Assembly (NCBI RefSeq): GCF_000154725.1
Contig: NZ_DS544873.1
Coordinates: 1,250,863 to 1,314,862, forward strand
Source: Kordia algicida OT-1
Lineage (GTDB): Bacteria > Bacteroidota > Bacteroidia > Flavobacteriales > Flavobacteriaceae
Reading direction: 5' to 3'
DNA length: 64,000 bases
Shown: positions 59,987 to 64,000 of the stretch, one piece after another
Numbering within the stretch: position 1 is the stretch's first letter
Layout of the letters: every line of letters begins with the position of its first letter
The notes under the pieces: model-generated
Databases searched by the model: none
Told to the model about the DNA's origin: nothing
Seen by the model: the letters and a program-made list of their open reading frames with translations, nothing else
Translations under genes and position numbers: made by a program

Positions 59987-61375
59987 TTATTTATTTGAAG
60001 GAATTACAATTGATTTCACATTTACAAATTCGCGAATACCAAAACCTCCATGTTCTCTACCGTAACCTGAATTTTTAACACCACCAAAAGGCATGTTTGG
60101 GTGCGCCAATCCGAAACCATTAATATTTACTTTTCCTGTATCAAAATGATTCCTTGCTAATTCTATCGCGCGGTTTTCGTCTTTACTAAAAATTCCACCA
60201 CCAAGACCAAAACGACTATCATTGGCAATTCGCATTGCGTCTTCATTATTTTTTGCTTTAATGATAGATGCCACAGGACCAAATAGTTCATCATCATAAG
60301 CAGGTTGTCCTGGAGTTACATTCTCTAATACGGTTGATGGATAGTAATATCCTTTTCCGTCTGGAATTTCGCCACCACACAAAATTTTAGCCCCTTTTTC
60401 AACACTTTCCAATACTTTATCATGTAATTCTTCTCGTAAATCTTTACGTGCTATTGGTCCTAGTTTAGAGCTTTCATCAGAAGGATCGCCGTGTGGTTTA
60501 CTATTCATAATATTTACAAACTTTTCTTTGTATTCTTCATACACGCTTTCTACAACGACAAACCGTTTAGCGGCAACACAAGTTTCTCCATTGTTGTACA
60601 AACGTCCTTGCACAGAAACTTTAGCTGCCAAATCAATATCTGCATCATCCAACACTAAATATGCATCATTACTACCTAACTCTAGTACTGTTTTTTTCAA
60701 GGCTTCTCCTGCTTTTTTACCAACATGTTTTCCAGCCGCAGAACTTCCTGTAAGCGTAACTCCTCTTACATATTTGTGTGTAATGATGTCGTCTGAAACA
60801 TCGTGATCTATAATTAAAACTGAAAATACATCTTTATCAAGTCCTGCATTTTCAAAAATTTCTTTGAGTTTAATTGCAGTTCCTGTAACATTTTTTGCGT
60901 GTTTTAGCAATACACCATTTCCTGCCATTAGGTTTACAATTGCGTAGCGAATTACTTGATATGTTGGGAAATTCCAAGGTTGAATTCCGTATATAACACC
61001 AATTGGTGCATATTGAATAATTCCTCTGCCGCCGTTTGGTAAAGATCTTTCTTCATCTTCCAAGCGTTTTACACCTTTGGTCGCAGTATATTCACAAATA
61101 TTGGCACATAATTGTATTTCTTGATGTGAATGTTTTAGTAACTTCCCTACTTCATCTGTCATTAACTGTGCGAGTTCATCTTTATGCTCTCTTAATGCAT
61201 TTGCTATGTTCTTAATAATAGCTCCACGTGTTTTTACAGGTTTCTTTTTCCATTCTAAAAAAGCTTCATGACAAGAAGCTACGGTATTGTAAGCTTTTTC
61301 TTTTGTCATATATTTATAAGTAGCAATAACTTCTTCTGTGGCTGGATTAATAGTTGTAAATTCTATTTCTTTCAT
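59987..61375 (-). CDS. NAD(P)-dependent aldehyde dehydrogenase, succinate-semialdehyde type
   Basis: 462 residues from the ATG at 61375. Aldehyde dehydrogenase hallmarks: cofactor/substrate segment PWNFP (133-137), GVTLTGSSAAGKHVG (Rossmann loop), general base Glu232 in LELGSND and catalytic Cys266 in NNGETCVAAKRF. The short length and the INPATEEVIATY start match GabD/SSADH-like enzymes, which oxidise succinate semialdehyde to succinate. Other medium aldehydes cannot be excluded. Monocistronic, cytosolic. Confidence 0.9.
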   Translation of the reverse strand: MKEIEFTTINPATEEVIATYKYMTKEKAYNTVASCHEAFLEWKKKPVKTRGAIIKNIANALREHKDELAQLMTDEVGKLLKHSHQEIQLCANICEYTATKGVKRLEDEERSLPNGGRGIIQYAPIGVIYGIQPWNFPTYQVIRYAIVNLMAGNGVLLKHAKNVTGTAIKLKEIFENAGLDKDVFSVLIIDHDVSDDIITHKYVRGVTLTGSSAAGKHVGKKAGEALKKTVLELGSNDAYLVLDDADIDLAAKVSVQGRLYNNGETCVAAKRFVVVESVYEEYKEKFVNIMNSKPHGDPSDESSKLGPIARKDLREELHDKVLESVEKGAKILCGGEIPDGKGYYYPSTVLENVTPGQPAYDDELFGPVASIIKAKNNEDAMRIANDSRFGLGGGIFSKDENRAIELARNHFDTGKVNINGFGLAHPNMPFGGVKNSGYGREHGGFGIREFVNVKSIVIPSNK

Positions 61376-61595
61376 AACTGTATTATTATATCTTTTATCC
61401 AAAAATAGCTTTCAAACTATAATTAGTGTTGCTCTAATGGATTTTAGTTGAACTCATTTAATTTATTAGAATAATTTTTTAAAAAAAATCCTTAAATCAT
61501 TAAATGAGCACCGTTTTGATTTTTTTGGAGTAATGGTTTTAAATATTGAATTAGATATTTGTGTAAAATTAATTGCTAACAAAAAAATATAATAA

Positions 61596-62423
61596 ATGCC
61601 ATTTTTCACACACGAGACAGAAACACAGAATATCGATTTGTTTTTTGAAGATCATGGACAAGGACAACCTGTAATTTTAATTCACGGATGGCCACTAAGT
61701 CACAGAGCTTGGGAACAGCAAGTTTGGGCAATTGTTGAAGCTGGTTACCGATGCATTGCGTATGATAGACGCGGATTTGGAGATTCTGATTCGCCATGGG
61801 ATTCTTATGACTATTCCACTTTAGCAGCAGATTTACATCAATTAATTACACAATTGGAATTGAAAGATGTTATTCTCGTAGGATTTTCTATGGGTGGCGG
61901 CGAAGTTGTTCGTTATTGTACAGATTTTGGAACTGATAATGTTGCCAAAGTCGCACTTGTGAGTTCTATTATTCCTTTGGTAGCTAAGAAAGAAGATAAT
62001 CCTGCTGGTGTTCCGCAAGATGAACTTGATGGAATTATGGATGGATTAGAAAATGATAGAGTTGGATTGCTAAAAGACTTCCACAAAAATTTCTATAACT
62101 ACGAAGATAATCAAGAAATTGTCAGTGAAGCACAATTGGAGTACGATTGGTCAATAGCTTCTTTTGCTTCGCCAAACGCAACTATAAAAGCAGCAAAAGC
62201 TTGGGCAGAAACTGATTTTAGACCAGAATTGAAAAATATTGATGTTCCTACATTGATTATTCACGGAGATGCAGATAGTATTGTTCCGATAGAAACATCT
62301 GGAAATCAAGCTGCTAATATGATCGAAAATAATACATATAAGGTTTTTAAGAACGGACCACACGGTTTGAATATAACACATAAGCATGAATTAAATGATG
62401 CGCTCTTAGCATTTTTTAAATAG
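61596..62423 (+). CDS. Alpha/beta hydrolase, non-haem haloperoxidase/arylesterase type
   Basis: A 275-residue cofactor-free hydrolase. Oxyanion segment LIHGWPLSHRAWEQQ (28-42), nucleophile elbow GFSMGG (Ser98), acid in IHGDADSIVP (Asp about 228) and catalytic His in NGPHGLNITH (about 257). The wording follows the chloroperoxidase/esterase group that performs perhydrolysis as a side reaction; real substrates are usually esters or lactones. The length matches the family. Single gene with its own terminator (62446-62483). Confidence 0.9.
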   Translation: MPFFTHETETQNIDLFFEDHGQGQPVILIHGWPLSHRAWEQQVWAIVEAGYRCIAYDRRGFGDSDSPWDSYDYSTLAADLHQLITQLELKDVILVGFSMGGGEVVRYCTDFGTDNVAKVALVSSIIPLVAKKEDNPAGVPQDELDGIMDGLENDRVGLLKDFHKNFYNYEDNQEIVSEAQLEYDWSIASFASPNATIKAAKAWAETDFRPELKNIDVPTLIIHGDADSIVPIETSGNQAANMIENNTYKVFKNGPHGLNITHKHELNDALLAFFK

Positions 62424-62445
62424 TAGTTAGTTAATAAGGTTGGTT

Positions 62446-62483
62446 AAAAAGTCTGTAATTGATAGTGATTGCAGACTTTTTTG
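62446..62483 (+). terminator. Terminator of the hydrolase gene
   Basis: AAAAAGTCTGTAAT and ATTGCAGACTTTTTT pair with one G-U around TGATAGTG. Confidence 0.85.
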
Positions 62484-62586
62484 TTTTTCTTCGGAATGAA
62501 TCAATCATTACGGCGATTGTGTTAATGTCAGTAGTTTTTACGTTGTATTTTAGATAAAAAAATTATAAACCCTTAAAAAACATACT

Positions 62587-62874
62587 ATGAGTAAAGATCA
62601 AAATACATACAATTCAGATATTACAAAAGATGATTTGCAAGCCTTGCGTGAACGTACTGAAAATACACGTACAGATGGCGGAGACGATAGCTTATTAAAT
62701 AATCGGAATAAAGCTGTTGATTTTGCAGGAAAAGATTTGGATGTTCCAGGAAGAACACTTCCAAGTGATAAAAAACAGGCAAGCATTAAAGATGAAGAAA
62801 ATCAATTGTACAGTCAAGGTGGAGACGGAAACGAAGATTTAGAACGCACCTCAGAACATATAGAAAATGTATAA
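62587..62874 (+). CDS. Small acidic hydrophilic protein, unknown
   Basis: A 95-residue protein without hydrophobic core: mostly Asp, Asn, Glu, Gln, Gly and Lys (TKDDLQALRERTENTRTDGGDDSLLNNRNKAVDFAGKDLDVPGRTLPSDKK in parts). Probably disordered or a small stress-type protein, as known for similar hydrophilic proteins of Bacteroidetes. The frame is convincing because of the clean start (ACATACTATGAGT) and lack of competing frames. No motif or partner recognised; it is followed by the MITE-like element. Confidence 0.65.
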   Translation: MSKDQNTYNSDITKDDLQALRERTENTRTDGGDDSLLNNRNKAVDFAGKDLDVPGRTLPSDKKQASIKDEENQLYSQGGDGNEDLERTSEHIENV

Positions 62875-62934
62875 TACCATTTATATCTTTACCGTTATTT
62901 CATAGAGAATTAAATGTAAAGATGATTTATATAA

Positions 62935-63097
62935 TGAAGTGATTTAAACTTTTTTGATTTGCTAAAAAATTACTGTTTTTCAGCCCTGATTTCGTCTTTT
63001 TTTCGTTCCGTAGCGCTGCTATAAAACTCAAAAAAGCCTTCAACAGTACTTAAAACTTCTAGTGTTCGCTTAAAACCGAAAAGTTTAAATCACTTCA
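62935..63097. mobile_element. 163-bp MITE-like element with 19-bp perfect inverted repeats
   Basis: TGAAGTGATTTAAACTTTT (62935-62953) is repeated exactly in inverse orientation at 63079-63097. ATAA stands directly outside both ends (62931-62934 and 63098-63101), like a 4-bp target duplication. The interior has no ORF. No transposase of this type is in the window, so movement would need one elsewhere. It could instead be a large stem-loop RNA. Confidence 0.65.
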
Positions 63098-63099
63098 AT

Positions 63100-63147
63100 A
63101 AAAAAACGTTTACAACAGTATCGAAACACTATTGTAAACGTTTTTTT
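63100..63147. terminator. Bidirectional terminator with 15-bp stem
   Basis: AACGTTTACAACAGT (63105-63119) and ACTATTGTAAACGTT (63128-63142) pair with one mismatch around ATCGAAAC, flanked by A6 and T8. It ends the cold-shock-domain gene on the minus strand. Confidence 0.85.
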
Positions 63148-63161
63148 ATGTTTTTTTGAAT

Positions 63162-63626
63162 TTATTCTTTTATCAAGGTTACTTTTACAGCGTTCATTCC
63201 TTTTTTTCCCATTTCTAGTTCAAAAGAAACTTTATCATTTTCTACGATAGTATCAATGATTCCACTTACATGAGTAAAATACTTTTCATTGTTTTCGGCA
63301 TCGATGATAAAACCGAAACCTTTGGAAGAATCAAAGAATGATACTTTTCCTTTACGTACAGGATCAACTTCTTCTTTCTCTCCTTCTAATGTTTTTGGAA
63401 TACTGATTTCAATATTCTCAATTTCGTAAGCTACTTTCTGAGAAGGATCTGGAGGCGTGTCCGTTAAATTTCCATTATGATCTACATAAGCAAATTGAAT
63501 TCCTTTTTTCCCGTTTTCTTTTGCTTCAGCTTTTCGCGCAGCCATTTTTTTACGCTTTTCTTCTCTCTTTTTTAATCTCTTTTTTTCTTTTTCTGATTTG
63601 TTAAATGTTTGTTGCGACTTAGCCAT
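63162..63626 (-). CDS. Lys-rich protein with C-terminal cold-shock domain
   Basis: A 154-residue protein. Residues 1-45 are strongly basic, helical (KSEKEKKRLKKREEKRKKMA), 45-90 an acidic linker, and 90-154 a cold-shock domain (KGKVSFFDSSKGFGFIIDAE ... YFTHVSGI) with RNP1 KGFGFI and RNP2 YFTHVS. Such domains bind single-stranded RNA or DNA; the basic tail may add nonspecific RNA or ribosome binding. The domain is very like the CspA gene upstream (same EKVxFELExGKKGxNAVxV wording). 163 bp separate the two, with a terminator, so they are separate transcripts. Confidence 0.85.
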   Translation of the reverse strand: MAKSQQTFNKSEKEKKRLKKREEKRKKMAARKAEAKENGKKGIQFAYVDHNGNLTDTPPDPSQKVAYEIENIEISIPKTLEGEKEEVDPVRKGKVSFFDSSKGFGFIIDAENNEKYFTHVSGIIDTIVENDKVSFELEMGKKGMNAVKVTLIKE

Positions 63627-63738
63627 TCGTATTTTTAAATTGTTTTTTTTAGTTTATAACTTCTCTTAAATATAATCTTTCTTTGGCAGAAATAATAGAG
63701 ATAGAGGTTTAAATCTTCTTTAAATATGAGTTTATACT

Positions 63739-63770
63739 AAAAAAGTCTATCAAACTTGATAGACTTTTTT
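63739..63770 (-). terminator. Terminator of the cspA-like gene
   Basis: AAAAAAGTCTATCAA and TTGATAGACTTTTTT pair perfectly with a very small loop (AC to AACT); the T run serves the minus strand. Confidence 0.85.
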
Positions 63771-63788
63771 GTTAAGGTAAAATGTATG

Positions 63789-63980
63789 TTAGATAACTTT
63801 TACGTTTACTGCATTTAATCCTTTCCTACCTTCTTGTAGGTCAAATTCAACCTCGTCACCTTCACGTACTTCATCGATCAATCCTGAGATGTGTACAAAA
63901 TGTTCTGTGTTTGTTCCTTCTTCAGTGATGAATCCAAAACCTTTAGTGTCGTTGAAGAATTTTACTGTTCCTTTACTCAT
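63789..63980 (-). CDS. cspA: CspA-type cold-shock protein
   Basis: A 63-residue single cold-shock domain: MSKGTVKFFNDTKGFGFITE with RNP1 KGFGFI, then HFVHISGL (RNP2), and EGDEVEFDLQEGRKGLNAVNV. It binds single-stranded nucleic acids and melts RNA structure. Length and motifs are standard. The long regulatory 5' UTR typical of such genes would lie beyond the window's end, so regulation cannot be judged. The symbol is given at family level; the genome probably has several paralogs. Confidence 0.9.
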   Translation of the reverse strand: MSKGTVKFFNDTKGFGFITEEGTNTEHFVHISGLIDEVREGDEVEFDLQEGRKGLNAVNVKVI

Positions 63981-64000
63981 TGTAATGTAATTTAATTTAT

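Noticed and set aside
62599..62786. Minus-strand frame opposite the small acidic protein
   Set aside because: Hydrophobic/Ser-rich complement without start context; the + frame has a clean start and normal flavobacterial codon use.
1..64000. tRNA or rRNA genes
   Set aside because: I looked for T-arm-type TTCRANNC contexts with matching acceptor stems and for rRNA wording and found none; a covariance search would be decisive.

Overview
The window is chromosomal DNA from a low-GC marine-type Flavobacteriia (Bacteroidota). Evidence for this: promoters of the TTG-N19-21-TAnnTTTG type; two proteins with type IX secretion C-terminal sorting domains; a TonB/SusC-style receptor with a carboxypeptidase-like N-domain; flavobacterial families (DUF6090, DUF6660, septoil-knot, 7TMR-DISM kinase, CASTOR/POLLUX-like channel); and class I lanthipeptide-style leaders ending in GG. 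The genus could be Kordia or a relative, but that is a guess. I see no rRNA, tRNA, CRISPR array, prophage or complete insertion sequence.

Layout. 1-5 kb: housekeeping genes of weakly known function (DUF2461, DUF72, acyl-CoA thioesterase), then a gene-free stretch holding two terminator-ended transcripts that look like small RNAs. 5-11 kb: a membrane protein/XRE regulator pair with an operator inside its promoter, a membrane-bound nucleotide cyclase, a DbpA-type RNA helicase and two orphan lanthipeptide-like precursors. 11.8-14.9 kb: a very AT-rich single gene encoding a DUF4297/Cap4-like nuclease domain fused to a HerA-type ATPase, the best candidate here for an antiphage system. 15-24 kb: a DUF6660/TonB receptor pair (metal uptake likely), a GIY-YIG-like protein, a flavin amine oxidase and a membrane-anchored patatin. 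24-46 kb: a multidomain T9SS cargo with an N-formylglutamate-amidohydrolase-like head, an orphan ExbD, a RCK-type channel, a Na/Ca exchanger, a pseudouridine synthase, a very large M48 protease, SelO, an alpha/beta hydrolase-OsmC fusion, and an operon of a vanadium-haloperoxidase-like T9SS protein with DUF4198 and HupE/UreJ membrane proteins. 46-50.5 kb: an AT-rich island of two unknown overlapping genes, flanked by two diverged copies of a three-hairpin repeat. 50.5-64 kb: an orphan sensor kinase, two L-domain-repeat surface lipoproteins, an OmpA protein with a duplicated barrel, transport and dehydrogenase genes, a 163-bp MITE-like element and two cold-shock-domain proteins.

Two genes (DUF72 at 1377 and a lipoprotein at 40488-41134) appear frameshifted by one missing A in an A5 run. 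This may be assembly error rather than biology. All functions are read from motifs and remembered family features; no searches were run.
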